DNA from: Caballeronia pedi
GTDB taxonomy: Bacteria > Pseudomonadota > Gammaproteobacteria > Burkholderiales > Burkholderiaceae
NCBI RefSeq assembly: GCF_001544915.2
Contig: NZ_FCOE02000013.1
Coordinates: 124,001-188,000, forward strand
Direction of reading: 5' to 3'
DNA length: 64,000 nucleotides
Shown here: positions 25,219-33,400 of the stretch, in pieces
How positions within the stretch are numbered: the stretch's first letter is position 1
Layout: the number at the start of each line of letters is the position of its first letter
Program-made: the position numbers and the translations under genes
The notes under the pieces: model-generated
Databases searched by the model: none
Told to the model about the DNA's origin: nothing
Seen by the model: only the letters and a program-made list of their open reading frames with translations

Positions 25219-25441
25219 ATTCATGGCACTGCCATTCGTGACCCGCCGCATCATCCTCGCGGCCGTGTCGTTCTTCTCGATGTTCTTGATTGTCCATCTG
25301 CCGAAGAATGGCCTCAGCGAAACGCTGTTGTTCGCGGCGGGGCTCACAATGTTATGGGCGGTGGGGATCCTGATTCCCTTCCTGAAAATACTGTTCCTCG
25401 TCTTGAAGTGGCGGTTGAACTACGTCGTACGCTTCAAGTAG
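25208..25441 (+). CDS. Small two-pass membrane protein
   Basis: A 77-residue protein, MDAKFMALPFVTRR, with two hydrophobic segments (IILAAVSFFSMFLIVHL and LLFAAGLTMLWAVGILIPFLKILFLVL) and a basic end. A purine-rich GAGGGGGAC site precedes the ATG; a GTG three bases earlier is an alternative. A strong bidirectional terminator follows. Function unknown. Confidence 0.6.
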   Translation: MDAKFMALPFVTRRIILAAVSFFSMFLIVHLPKNGLSETLLFAAGLTMLWAVGILIPFLKILFLVLKWRLNYVVRFK

Positions 25442-25466
25442 CCAAAGAAATCCAGGCCCCAAATAA

Positions 25467-25493
25467 AAAGCCCCGACCAATGGTCGGGGCTTT
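25467..25493. terminator. Bidirectional terminator
   Basis: Twelve-bp stem AAAGCCCCGACC/GGTCGGGGCTTT with a three-base loop, between the converging 25208 (plus) and 25509 (minus) genes. Confidence 0.85.
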
Positions 25494-25508
25494 GTCTTCA
25501 GGGGGTAC

Positions 25509-25733
25509 TCAATGCAGTAGAGATACAGCTTGTGCGCTCGCCTGTCGGCGAATGCAGTAAAACCAGGCGATGTCGAGCGTGACGCCTTGTTTTTCCAGTC
25601 GAGCGTGGCCGCCTCGTTTCCTGTCGATCACGTCATAGGCTTGCGCCTCCGACTTCCCTACTCTGACCGAGCCATTCTCGAGTCCGGAAGTTGCCACGAT
25701 CTCATACCGGCCAACAATCATGTTGAAGCTCAT
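25509..25733 (-). CDS. Small hypothetical protein
   Basis: A 74-residue protein, MSFNMIVGRYEIVATSG. It is beta-rich in the first half; no family is recognised. GAAGAGGAA precedes the ATG closely. Its leader carries pseudoknot copy 6, which groups it with the other leader-controlled minus-strand genes. It is the last gene before the terminator at 25467. Confidence 0.55.
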   Translation of the reverse strand: MSFNMIVGRYEIVATSGLENGSVRVGKSEAQAYDVIDRKRGGHARLEKQGVTLDIAWFYCIRRQASAQAVSLLH

Positions 25734-25761
25734 TTCCTCTTCTCCATTGAAAAAGCTCGGG

Positions 25762-25799
25762 CGGATTGCGGCCCCGGAGGGGACGAATCCCCACCGGGC
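25762..25799 (-). promoter_or_regulatory. Leader pseudoknot element, copy 6
   Basis: Minus strand: CCCGG-T-GGGGA-TTCG-TCCCCT-CCGGG hairpin (25773-25798). Loop-side GGATT (25786-25790) pairs with AATCC (25763-25767) just 3'. The element lies about 30 bases before the start at 25733. Confidence 0.55.
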
Positions 25800-25837
25800 A
25801 AAAAAATTACTGTTAACGGCCAGAAGGCCGCGGATGA

Positions 25838-26920
25838 TCAGACGTGCAGTGCTTTGCGTTGCTCGCGGCGCACCGACATTTCAAATGCAGGGCGATGCGC
25901 TGCCTGTGATGCGGACCACTCGTCCGCAAAATCGGTTTCCCGCTTTTTCGGGCGATGAACGATCGCCGTGTAACCCTCAGCACGTAGCCGCTTCGCCAGC
26001 TTCAACGCTGCATCGACGCCCGGCGACTTGCCGGTGCGTGGATCCACCGCATCGAAGTCAGCGAAGATATGGACGACGCGGATCCCGAGTCCGTCCGGTA
26101 CAACGAAATCGGCGAGAAGAATTCGATTCAGGCAGTACCAGACCGGCACACCGGAGAGCATGTGCGCGGCATACGCCGTTTCGAGACCTTCCGCGACGCC
26201 TATCTCCCCGTCGACCGGATCCATCAGTCGGACTGCGCCGCCGTTGAGCTTATTAAGCGTCACGTCGTTCAGCTTGGCCGGAAGAATCTCGCCATCGTTA
26301 GTGAGAATCGACGCTTTCGCTGGTTTCGAGCGTTCAAGGAACGTGCGGTGCAGCGTTCCGAGACGGCCATCCGGCAGGGTGAATCGAGCGAGGATGCCCG
26401 GCCACTGACCGATAACTTTCTTCTCGTGCCGGTAATCGAGCATCGCCATGCGCAGCGCCGCGGACGGTGCCACTGTCAGACCCGGCACCCGTTCCCGCAG
26501 GTACCGCGGAACAAGGCCATCGGCACCGATCAGCGTCGCGCGATCCCACATTGAGTCGAGGCGCTTGCGCGCCCATTCGGGATCGACCTTTCGGCCAGGC
26601 GCCGGGGCCGCCGGTTGCGCTCGGTTCTGCCGCGCATCGACCAGACTGGCGCCTTCAAGTTCGATCATGAGTTCGCGGAAGGTCATTCCGGCGGACTTGC
26701 AGATGAGCTCGAAGCCGTCGCCGGCTTTTCGGTCGCCGTCGTTGCACTTGCGGCAGACCCAGTCACCGCGGCCGCGGTTGTTGTCGTAGGTGAAGCGGTC
26801 GTTTCCGCCGCAGATGGGACAAGGTGCGCCCTTCCCAATCAACGAGCTTGCGGGCACTCCATACTTCTGGAGCAACGCAACCCACTGTTCCGCGGACAGC
26901 TTGACGTCCTTTACATTCAT
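25838..26920 (-). CDS. Toprim-domain plasmid primase
   Basis: A 360-residue primase-like protein. An N-terminal zinc ribbon (CPICGG...CRKC) of the bacteriophage P4/T7 primase type is followed by a helical linker and a toprim domain with the glutamate motif GVAEGLETA and the acidic DFD (IFADFDAVD). It should make RNA primers for plasmid replication or for the strand transferred in conjugation. I see no helicase motif, so the protein is a primase without a linked helicase. ATG 26920 has TGGAG in front. The leader has a terminator with a competing complementary sequence. Confidence 0.8.
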   Translation of the reverse strand: MNVKDVKLSAEQWVALLQKYGVPASSLIGKGAPCPICGGNDRFTYDNNRGRGDWVCRKCNDGDRKAGDGFELICKSAGMTFRELMIELEGASLVDARQNRAQPAAPAPGRKVDPEWARKRLDSMWDRATLIGADGLVPRYLRERVPGLTVAPSAALRMAMLDYRHEKKVIGQWPGILARFTLPDGRLGTLHRTFLERSKPAKASILTNDGEILPAKLNDVTLNKLNGGAVRLMDPVDGEIGVAEGLETAYAAHMLSGVPVWYCLNRILLADFVVPDGLGIRVVHIFADFDAVDPRTGKSPGVDAALKLAKRLRAEGYTAIVHRPKKRETDFADEWSASQAAHRPAFEMSVRREQRKALHV

Positions 26921-26972
26921 TGGCACTCCAGTTGTGGTGTGGTTGAGGTCGATGCCTGAACAGGCGGTGAAA

Positions 26973-27029
26973 CCGTGCTCAAAAAAGCCGTCCACCTCGC
27001 GCGAGGCGAGCACGGCGGGCGGCTTTTTT
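26973..27029 (-). terminator. Terminator with alternative pairing, primase leader
   Basis: Minus strand: AAAAAAGCCGCCC...GGACGGCTTTTTT with an inner CCTCGCGCGAGG hairpin. CCGTGCTC inside the stem-loop (27008-27015) is perfectly complementary to GAGCACGG directly after the T-run (26973-26980). It also works as a plus-strand terminator. It lies about 50 bases before the primase start. Confidence 0.65.
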
Positions 27030-27174
27030 CAGCAGGGGAAGCGAAAGGTGGGTGCAGCGACAGCGAAGGCGCGTCGCGCAGGAAAGAGACGCTTCGCGGC
27101 TTCGCCGACCGTTTCCGGTTCGACGAAGCAACGAAGGTGAGGAGAAACAGGAAGCGAGGTGAGCCCTTACGGGA

Positions 27175-27714
27175 TCAGATCGCAGCCCACTCGCGTCGCG
27201 TTAGGTAAGCGTTGAACGGGATGTCATCCATGTCATCAAACCCACCGCCTCCGCCATACGACGTCGATTGCGACTCGCGATTCACTGGCGCGGGGTTGCT
27301 CGATCGCGGCTGCTGCGATCGTTCTTGACGCGCGGGGCGTTGGCTCTCGAAACCGTCACTGGATGAACGGTCGCCCGTAGAGCGGCCACCGAGCATCTGC
27401 AGTTGGTCCGCGACGATTTCCGTCGAATACCGCTCTTGCCCGGCCTGGTCCGTCCACTTGCGTGTGCGGATTCTGCCTTCGATGTACACCGACGAGCCCT
27501 TTTTCAGGTACTCGTTGACGATCTCAGCCAGCCGACCGAAGAACGACACTCGATGCCACTCGGTCTGCTCCTTCATCTCGCCCGAGGCTTTGTCTTTGTA
27601 GCGATCGGTCGTTGCAAGCCGGATACTCGCAACGGCATCGCCGCTCGGCAGGTAGCGCGTTTCAGGATCAGCCCCGAGGTTGCCTACGAGAATGACTTTG
27701 TTTACTGATGCCAT
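27175..27714 (-). CDS. ssb: Single-stranded DNA-binding protein
   Basis: A 179-residue SSB. The OB-fold begins [20 protein letters not shown] and continues with [23 protein letters not shown], close to chromosomal SSB. A Gly/Ser/Gln-rich linker follows. The usual C-terminal acidic tip DDIPF is present but is not the end: twelve more residues ([12 protein letters not shown]) follow before the stop. In other SSBs the terminal Phe must be free to bind partner proteins. GAAGGAG precedes the ATG. It lies between a plasmid protein with which it is co-transcribed and the primase. Confidence 0.9.
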   Translation of the reverse strand: MASVNKVILVGNLGADPETRYLPSGDAVASIRLATTDRYKDKASGEMKEQTEWHRVSFFGRLAEIVNEYLKKGSSVYIEGRIRTRKWTDQAGQERYSTEIVADQLQMLGGRSTGDRSSSDGFESQRPARQERSQQPRSSNPAPVNRESQSTSYGGGGGFDDMDDIPFNAYLTRREWAAI

Positions 27715-27725
27715 GCCTAACTCCT

Positions 27726-28520
27726 TCAAGATTTTTTGGAAATTGACCAAAGCCACTTGTCCCACAGCACCTGAGCGCCGCTGACATCTAGCTTGGGTCG
27801 TCCATGACCATCGATTGCTGGCACTTTGGTTTTGCCGACGCGCCTAACTTCCACACGGTCGCCGATCCGGCAGGCCGACTCTGCGATCGCGTCGCGCAGG
27901 CCTTCACCTTGCAGGACGTGCGTCTCGCCGCAATGCTCGAGCGTGACGCAGAACGATACGTACGTTTGTCCAGGGCGCTTGCCGTCGGGGATTCGCTTCT
28001 CGCCCCACTCTCTCAACACCCCGTACCTCGCGCGCTCAGTGCGTCCATGTGACGACTGAGCAGATCGCAGCGGCGTTGATACAATCACGTCCAAGACTTC
28101 TGCTCGGGGTCGAGCGCCGCTGACGATGACTGGGCGATTAGGCTCTGAGTCGGGCATACGGCCGACAGGCGCGTCTTGCGCTTGTGCACCCTTGACAGCA
28201 GCCGCAATGGCCTCGGTCAGCGTGCCCTTTTGCTCGTGCAGCACTTCCCAGTGCGGCGTGAGTGCCGGTATCAACTTCATTCCGACGGCTGTTGGCCGCA
28301 GCTCGTAGTCGAAGGACGGACGAAACTGCACGACGACACCGCCTTCATCGCGAAACAGCATCGGTTGGCCCGAGATGGCAATGTGCCGCTCGTTAGGACC
28401 GCCCTTACCGACCTCAATCGGGGATGAATGGCTTGCGGGATAGTCGTCGCGAGGTTGCGTCTGGGGCGTATTCCGGAAAAGTGTGCCGAGTAGGCGACCG
28501 AATGTTGATGTGTTCATCAT
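27726..28520 (-). CDS. Hypothetical protein with TraI/primase-tail-like domain
   Basis: A 264-residue protein. The first 130 residues are a variable Pro-rich region. The C-terminal 110 residues ([12 protein letters not shown]..., [36 protein letters not shown]) resemble the small beta-domain found at the end of plasmid relaxases and primases (DUF-type, often before a GDRV motif). No catalytic residues are visible. It precedes ssb by 11 bases, so the two are probably co-transcribed. GGAGG precedes the ATG. Confidence 0.6.
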   Translation of the reverse strand: MMNTSTFGRLLGTLFRNTPQTQPRDDYPASHSSPIEVGKGGPNERHIAISGQPMLFRDEGGVVVQFRPSFDYELRPTAVGMKLIPALTPHWEVLHEQKGTLTEAIAAAVKGAQAQDAPVGRMPDSEPNRPVIVSGARPRAEVLDVIVSTPLRSAQSSHGRTERARYGVLREWGEKRIPDGKRPGQTYVSFCVTLEHCGETHVLQGEGLRDAIAESACRIGDRVEVRRVGKTKVPAIDGHGRPKLDVSGAQVLWDKWLWSISKKS

Positions 28521-28527
28521 CGGCCTC

Positions 28528-28962
28528 CTACAGCAGCGTGCCGAAGCACTCGCGACGCACCGCTTCCATGTCGCGCTTGAGCAGTGGGTTGCTCAGGATG
28601 ATGTCTTGCAGGATCTCGGGATCGACGCCGTTGATCTTGCAGACGAACCGATACGGCAGCGCGCCGTTCCAGAACTCCATGACCCAACCCAGCGTGGCCC
28701 GGTAGTCCTCTAGTTCCATCTTCTTTCTGTTCTTGAGTCGCTCGCTGAACAGCACAGCGCAATCCATCAACGACTCGGGCATGTTGTCGCCGCGTCTGCT
28801 GTCAGTCGCGAGACTGATGAGTGCGTCGACCATTTTGTCGTTGACCGCCTCGCTCCACAGATGCGGATCTGGCAGCGGATCAGGTTTGGCTTGGACACGC
28901 GCAACCGGCGCTGGAGGAGCGTCGAACATGTCCAGTTGCCATGCTGCTACTTCTGGTTGCAT
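28528..28962 (-). CDS. Hypothetical protein
   Basis: A 144-residue mostly helical protein. I chose ATG 28962 (MQPEVAAWQLDMF) because GGAG precedes it; the frame upstream runs through pseudoknot copy 7. The middle (ESLMDCAVLFSERLKNRKKMELEDYRATLGWVMEFW) is conserved-looking but not assigned. It stands first in the unit with the 27726 gene, ssb and the primase. Confidence 0.6.
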   Translation of the reverse strand: MQPEVAAWQLDMFDAPPAPVARVQAKPDPLPDPHLWSEAVNDKMVDALISLATDSRRGDNMPESLMDCAVLFSERLKNRKKMELEDYRATLGWVMEFWNGALPYRFVCKINGVDPEILQDIILSNPLLKRDMEAVRRECFGTLL

Positions 28963-28979
28963 GGGAATCTCCGAATGAA

Positions 28980-29017
28980 CGGGAACCCATGCCCGCAACG
29001 GGATGGCTTCCCGTTGG
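28980..29017 (-). promoter_or_regulatory. Leader pseudoknot element, copy 7
   Basis: Minus strand: AACGGGA/TCCCGTT hairpin (29009-29015 with 28997-29003). GGGAAGCCAT (29003-29012) pairs with ATGGGTTCCC (28981-28990) with one mismatch. It sits 18 bases before the start of the 28962 gene. Confidence 0.6.
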
Positions 29018-29028
29018 GGTGAGGGGTC

Positions 29029-29052
29029 AAGACCGCCCGTGCGGGCAGTCTT
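29029..29052 (-). terminator. Terminator-like hairpin
   Basis: Minus-strand AAGACTGCCCG/CGGGCGGTCTT hairpin, 20 bases after the stop of the 29071 gene and just before pseudoknot copy 7. The U-run is short. Confidence 0.55.
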
Positions 29053-29070
29053 GACGTTCAGGCATAGCGA

Positions 29071-29370
29071 CTAGTCGTCGGTGCCTATCTCAAGTGGAAC
29101 GACCACTGCGGACTTGGCGTACTGACGTTTGATGGGCGTAACGTTGACGTCGGCGGGAGCCGGCGCGACAACGGCATGCGCGGTACCTTTCGTGTCTTCG
29201 ACTTTCTCCTCTTTCATCGCTGCCTTGACGGATCGCTTGATCCACAAAAAGACAACGAACGAAACGAACATGAAAGCGAAGAACGAGTGCGCAGCAAGCC
29301 ACAACGCAAAGCAAACAGCGACCAACCAACCGGGCGACTTCATCGCCTTAAAGACCAACTGCTTCGGCAT
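29071..29370 (-). CDS. Small membrane protein
   Basis: A 99-residue protein starting MPKQLVFKAMKSPGWLV. A long hydrophobic stretch (LVAVCFALWLAAHSFFAFMFVSFVVFLWI) makes two membrane passes likely, then a charged cytoplasmic tail. GGAGAG precedes the ATG. No family is recognised. It begins the minus-strand run that includes the ssb and primase genes. Confidence 0.6.
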   Translation of the reverse strand: MPKQLVFKAMKSPGWLVAVCFALWLAAHSFFAFMFVSFVVFLWIKRSVKAAMKEEKVEDTKGTAHAVVAPAPADVNVTPIKRQYAKSAVVVPLEIGTDD

Positions 29371-29741
29371 TTTTCTCTCCAGAAAAAGACGCACTAAGGA
29401 ATGTCCAGCCTAAAAGCGCTGGATGGTTTTCGAAGCTCGGGTGAGCAGGGAAAAACGACGCGCGGAGAGACGCTTTTGTCACGGCTCAGGAATGCGTGGC
29501 GAAAGCAGCTCTATGCGAGAGACAGGGAGTAGGCGCGAGCGCGAGTTACGCGTGGCTTCGGTCGATGCGTCAAAGACGCGGGGATGCAGAGGAATCTACG
29601 CCGGTAACGCAACTAGAGAGAGGCGAAAGCTCGCAAAAACATGGCGTCTTTCGAGAGATGGCCGAGTTACTGCGCATAACGCGCCTTGACAACAATCGGA
29701 GGGTGTCAAGCTGGGTACCGACAAACCAACGGAACACCGCA
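29371..29741. other. Intergenic region
   Basis: About 370 bases between diverging genes. A hairpin TCCAGC/GCTGGA lies at 29403-29422 in the leader of the 29071 gene. Otherwise nothing firm. Confidence 0.4.
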
Positions 29742-30386
29742 ATGCTTTTCGAGATCTTGGTCGCGGTCGGCGGCTACTACGCGCAACGGCATTTCGCAAG
29801 GGTTCTAAGTTTCACCCCTCGAAGCGTAGCTCCGACACGATCGGCGGTGCCGGGGAGGCATCCGCCCAAGCAAAGCTTCGCAAAACCCTCTACGGGCTCT
29901 GCGGGAACGACTTCTACTTGCACGAAGGCCCGTTCGTTATCGAACACGCACCGGGAACCGAGTTCCCGACCGCGGAGGTCGACCGCCTCGCCGTGACGCC
30001 TTTTGGCGTCTTCATTTTTCGAAACCAAGGTTTGGTTCGGCCACATATCCCATTCGACCGCCCGACAGCTACCTGACAGGCACAGACGCAAACGGACTGA
30101 GTGAAGACCGACGTTCGCCGATCCGATCAGACCCGAAGCAAGCCCTGCTTCCTCCGCGCCCACTTGCCACCACTGTGGCCTGTGGTCGGAGCAGGCCTAT
30201 TCGCTTCCGCGGACACGGTCCTTGATGCCCGCTTCCCTCAGTCTCGTCACGCTCGATGATCTCCCCTAGCGGCTTTGCACCAAGCGAGACCTGCTCGGTG
30301 GCGCCAAGCCTCTGAGCGTTGAGTATGCAAAAGCTGCTGTCCTAATGTTCGCCGACGGATCGAGAGCCGCAATCTTCAAACACTAG
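29742..30386 (+). pseudogene. Decayed NERD-domain nuclease gene
   Basis: The three frames together spell a NERD (nuclease-related) domain. MLFEILVAVGGYYAQRHFA starts at 29742; after a shift near 29798 the next frame has AQAKLRKTLYGLC..., TAEVDRLAVTPFGVFIFETKVWFGHI, the signature NERD stretch with its Glu and Lys. A further shift near 30060 gives YLTGTDANGLSEDRRSPI, then another gives FLRAHLPPL...VVGAGLFASADTVLDA, and finally SLVTLDDLP with an in-frame stop. At least three frameshifts and one stop make it inactive. NERD proteins are thought to be nucleases in DNA processing or defence. Confidence 0.65.
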
Positions 30387-30714
30387 GCCACGGTTAGCAA
30401 AATGTAATTATCGACGATCGTTTCTGGGAACATATGCAAGCCGCTTTTCTAGGTATTTGCTTCCACATATGTAATTAAAGTCTTACTGAGTTATTCCGTT
30501 AAACGTTTGCGGGCTGCACCAAAAATGTGCCGCTTCCATGTTCGGCGAACGTAAAGAGGGGTAAAAAAGTGCCTCTTTCCGCTCCGTCCAAACCTTACCG
30601 GCCGTTACTCTTTGTTACCGAAGTGCATACGGTATTACCGCAAGGCAGTCGAGAGGCGCCTGCGGCGTGACAAGCAGCACCGGGGGGTGCTGTAGCAAAA
30701 TCTGGAGAGAAGAA
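30387..30714. other. AT-richer intergenic region
   Basis: A 330-base region noticeably richer in A/T than its surroundings around 30390-30500. It contains the related pieces ATGTAATTATCG (30404 region) and ATATGTAATTAAAG (30475 region) and a facing pair GGAACATATGCAAG / CTTCCACATATG. It probably holds the promoter and operator of the 30715 gene. A hairpin AGCACC-GGGG-GGTGCT lies just before the ribosome binding site. Confidence 0.45.
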
Positions 30715-31947
30715 ATGCTGAACGGCGAGACGTCCAAGAACACCCCAAACAAGCGGAACAACCTGCCCGCCAAGATCGATGACATCGATTTCAATGATTT
30801 CATCGTCCCTCGCGATGGCCACAGCCGCGCCACGCGCGCCCACATCGAGGAAACTGCGAAAGAATCCTTTGGCCCAGAAGACGAACTGATCGGCCGCCTG
30901 ACTGACGGCATGATGGCTGTTGCCGAGTCCCGGGAACGGATTGCCGCGGAAATGATTGCCCTTGGCAATCAGTTGTTCCACGCGCACCACCTGGTGCGGA
31001 ACAACATGGTCGCCAAAGCCGGCGACACTCGGGCCATTCATAACAAGGCCGCTGCCATCGCCTACGAGTTCTTCGAGAAGGCCCTGGGCATCAAGCAATC
31101 CGCTGCACGCAGCTATATGCGTTGCTATGAGCGCTTCGGCGACAACGCCGAAGCGATCCGCATTTTTAACGTGGGCGAGTTGGATATGCTAGCCGCCAAG
31201 CACAACACTGACGCGCACATCAACGAGATCATGCTGGCGAAGGAGAGCAATCCCGACATGACTCGCGCCGAGGTCAAGAAGCTTCTGGAGGAGCTCAAGC
31301 AGCGCGACAGCGCGCTCGTCGACAGCGAGCGCCAGCTGGAAAACGTCGCCTCGTTGCTGGAAGATAGCAAGACCGAGTTATATCTCGCGGGAAAGGACGT
31401 TGCACACCTTAAAGAGGAACTCGCGGCGAACGCGCGCGAGCTGGCTGCTAAGCAAGAGGAGTTGGTGAGGCTCGACGACCTTTTCAACCGCCGCACAGCC
31501 GGGCTGAGCAGCATGGAAAAGGACATCGCTGACAAAGACAAGGAGATCGCGCGACTGCAACGCGTCCTCGAAAATCAAGAGCCGGTAGTCGAGATCAAGG
31601 AGGTTATCAGCCCCCCCGCTGGCTTTACGGCAATCGCTGAGGCTGTCAGCGCAAAGACCGCCGAACTTGCGAGCACCGAAAAAGCGCTTGGCGCCGCGAA
31701 GCAGGAACTTGAATCCTTGCAGGAACAGCGAAGCCAAGCGAAGGCGTCAATTGACGCGGCAGAGAAGGTCCAAAACTCGATGAGCGCGGCAACCGCCGCT
31801 TTCGAGACGTTCACGGGAAAACTATCCTCGGCGCAACTGGCCATGCAAGCATCCAGCGACCCGGCGGAGCATCGCCGGTTGGTCGAAGCGCTCTCTGGAA
31901 TGATGCGCAAATCGCTTGTCGAAATCGACACCTGGCTTTCCCGATAA
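30715..31947 (+). CDS. Coiled-coil plasmid protein
   Basis: A 410-residue protein. The first 200 residues form a helical globular region (MAVAESRERIAAEM..., LGIKQSAARSYMRCYERFG, a possible helix-turn-helix); the rest is a long coiled coil (QLENVASLLEDSK..., LAANARELAAKQEEL..., SSMEKDIADKDKEIARLQ). The arrangement resembles KfrA-type plasmid proteins: DNA binding plus long alpha-helical tail, but no direct match is claimed. ATG 30715 has GGAGAG in front. It is followed after about 80 bases by the FlhC-like gene and may be co-transcribed with it. Confidence 0.65.
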   Translation: MLNGETSKNTPNKRNNLPAKIDDIDFNDFIVPRDGHSRATRAHIEETAKESFGPEDELIGRLTDGMMAVAESRERIAAEMIALGNQLFHAHHLVRNNMVAKAGDTRAIHNKAAAIAYEFFEKALGIKQSAARSYMRCYERFGDNAEAIRIFNVGELDMLAAKHNTDAHINEIMLAKESNPDMTRAEVKKLLEELKQRDSALVDSERQLENVASLLEDSKTELYLAGKDVAHLKEELAANARELAAKQEELVRLDDLFNRRTAGLSSMEKDIADKDKEIARLQRVLENQEPVVEIKEVISPPAGFTAIAEAVSAKTAELASTEKALGAAKQELESLQEQRSQAKASIDAAEKVQNSMSAATAAFETFTGKLSSAQLAMQASSDPAEHRRLVEALSGMMRKSLVEIDTWLSR

Positions 31948-31975
31948 AGAAAGAAAAGAACAACCAAAATCGTGG

Positions 31976-31998
31976 ACGGCGCGTCGTACGCGCCGGGT
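31976..31998 (+). promoter_or_regulatory. Hairpin before FlhC-like gene
   Basis: CGGCGCG-TCGTA-CGCGCCG, a seven-bp GC stem between the coiled-coil gene and the FlhC-like gene. No T-run follows, so it is more likely an RNA-processing or stability element than a terminator. Confidence 0.35.
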
Positions 31999-32024
31999 TG
32001 CACTATCAACAATAAGAACCAACG

Positions 32025-33206
32025 ATGGCCATCAATACACTTAACGCGATCGAGACCAGCCTTACTCTTCCAGCATTTCTTGCAGAGAAGATTCAGCGCG
32101 CGAACTACTCTCTGACCGAGCTGATGCACAAGGTGCTCACTCGCTATGAACGGGCCGAGGCCGTTTTTGCGGTATCGCTCGAGAGCATGGACACGTTCAA
32201 CAAGTTCGCTGCTCCGAAAGCGACGCTGATGAACATGCCGTTCTTGGCGCTCTTGCCTACGCTGCCTAACCCGCGTGACTGGGAAACATTCGTCGACGAC
32301 GTGATGTACTCTCAGACGGTTGAACAACTCGCATCGCAGATGCCAGCCGTCGACGGCATGATCAGTCGGGACCTCTTTCATTTCAACTGCTACTACGTAA
32401 CGCTGCTGAAGGATGTGCTGCAAATGAACATCCTAGCCCCGCCTTTGCTCGGCATTACGTTCGAGCTTGCCGAGTATCTAGCGACGAAGCCAGTGCGCCA
32501 GTTAGAAGCGGCCATCGGTCGAATCAAGTTCCCGCTCTTCAGGTGGCGCTTCGACGATAACTTGTTCTGGAAGGAGTACAGCACCGGATGGCCATCCAAC
32601 GAATCGGTTGCGCATCATCTCATGCGCACATCACAGATATCAGCTTCGGCGTTGCCGTACAAGGATTCATGGTCAAATCTACGTCTGGAACGGGCTGAAC
32701 GGGACGGACTCGCCCGTCTCTTCATGTCGCAGGGATGCCGAGCGTCGACCGCCGTGGACTTCTTCAACCTCAATCGAACGACCGCGCGCGCCGTTTATAA
32801 GCAAATCCACGGAGTTAGCTCGCCGGTCGGCTGTAGAACTAAGTCGCTCACCTGGTATGTGCAAACAGCCGTCAACCGGGTTCAAGCCACGTTCGTCGTT
32901 TGGTTGTACCGCTGTGCTCTCAGGAACGACGCGAATATTCCCAAAGCTTTGATCGCAACCAATGACATCGCCGCGAAATTGTTCGGCGATGACCTCGTAA
33001 TCACCGCAGATCGTGCAAACCACCTCGCCAGCGCGATGGCGATGGACTCGAGACTCTCCGTGGCGCCCTGCCGCTCTTGCAAGACAGACTATGTCCTCGC
33101 CAACGAACAGGGGAAGATCGAGTTGGCTAAGGACTTCGTCTGCCCGGGTTGTAGCTATTCCCTCAAATCCCGCCTTGCCTCGAAGCAGAAGAAGGCGAAG
33201 TCGTAA
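32025..33206 (+). CDS. FlhC-like transcriptional regulator
   Basis: A 393-residue protein, twice the length of FlhC. The region LARLFMSQGCRASTAVDFFNLNR..., YKQIHGVSSPVG matches the FlhC DNA-binding part, and the C-terminal CRSCKTDY...DFVCPGC gives the four cysteines of the FlhC zinc site. The N-terminal 200 residues are extra and not recognised. In enteric bacteria FlhC acts with FlhD; no FlhD-like gene is next to it here. It may control the Vir/Pil operon nearby. No clear Shine-Dalgarno sequence is seen. Confidence 0.65.
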   Translation: MAINTLNAIETSLTLPAFLAEKIQRANYSLTELMHKVLTRYERAEAVFAVSLESMDTFNKFAAPKATLMNMPFLALLPTLPNPRDWETFVDDVMYSQTVEQLASQMPAVDGMISRDLFHFNCYYVTLLKDVLQMNILAPPLLGITFELAEYLATKPVRQLEAAIGRIKFPLFRWRFDDNLFWKEYSTGWPSNESVAHHLMRTSQISASALPYKDSWSNLRLERAERDGLARLFMSQGCRASTAVDFFNLNRTTARAVYKQIHGVSSPVGCRTKSLTWYVQTAVNRVQATFVVWLYRCALRNDANIPKALIATNDIAAKLFGDDLVITADRANHLASAMAMDSRLSVAPCRSCKTDYVLANEQGKIELAKDFVCPGCSYSLKSRLASKQKKAKS

Positions 33207-33226
33207 TCCAAACTGGAGGTTGGGCG

Positions 33227-33397
33227 ATGTCAAATGAATATTCCGTCGAAGCAGGGCTCATCGTTTTTTCACGCGATGGCCGCGCGCGGATTGGCTGGTT
33301 TGACCTCCAAACTGGCGCGTACAACGGCGAGGCCGAGGGCCTGTGCATTGCGGATGCGATCGGTGCGATCGAATTCCACGCGGACGTGACGCACTGA
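33227..33397 (+). CDS. Small hypothetical protein
   Basis: A 56-residue frame, MSNEYSVEAGLIVFSRDG, with a strong GGAGG site eight bases before the ATG. The protein looks beta-rich (RARIGWFDLQTGAYNG) and acidic. Family unknown. It starts 20 bases after the FlhC-like stop and ends just before the next gene, consistent with one transcript. Confidence 0.6.
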   Translation: MSNEYSVEAGLIVFSRDGRARIGWFDLQTGAYNGEAEGLCIADAIGAIEFHADVTH

Positions 33398-33400
33398 GCC

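Noticed and set aside
29777-30163. A 128-codon minus-strand gene
   Set aside because: The plus strand here encodes recognisable NERD-domain segments in successive frames, which explains the region better.
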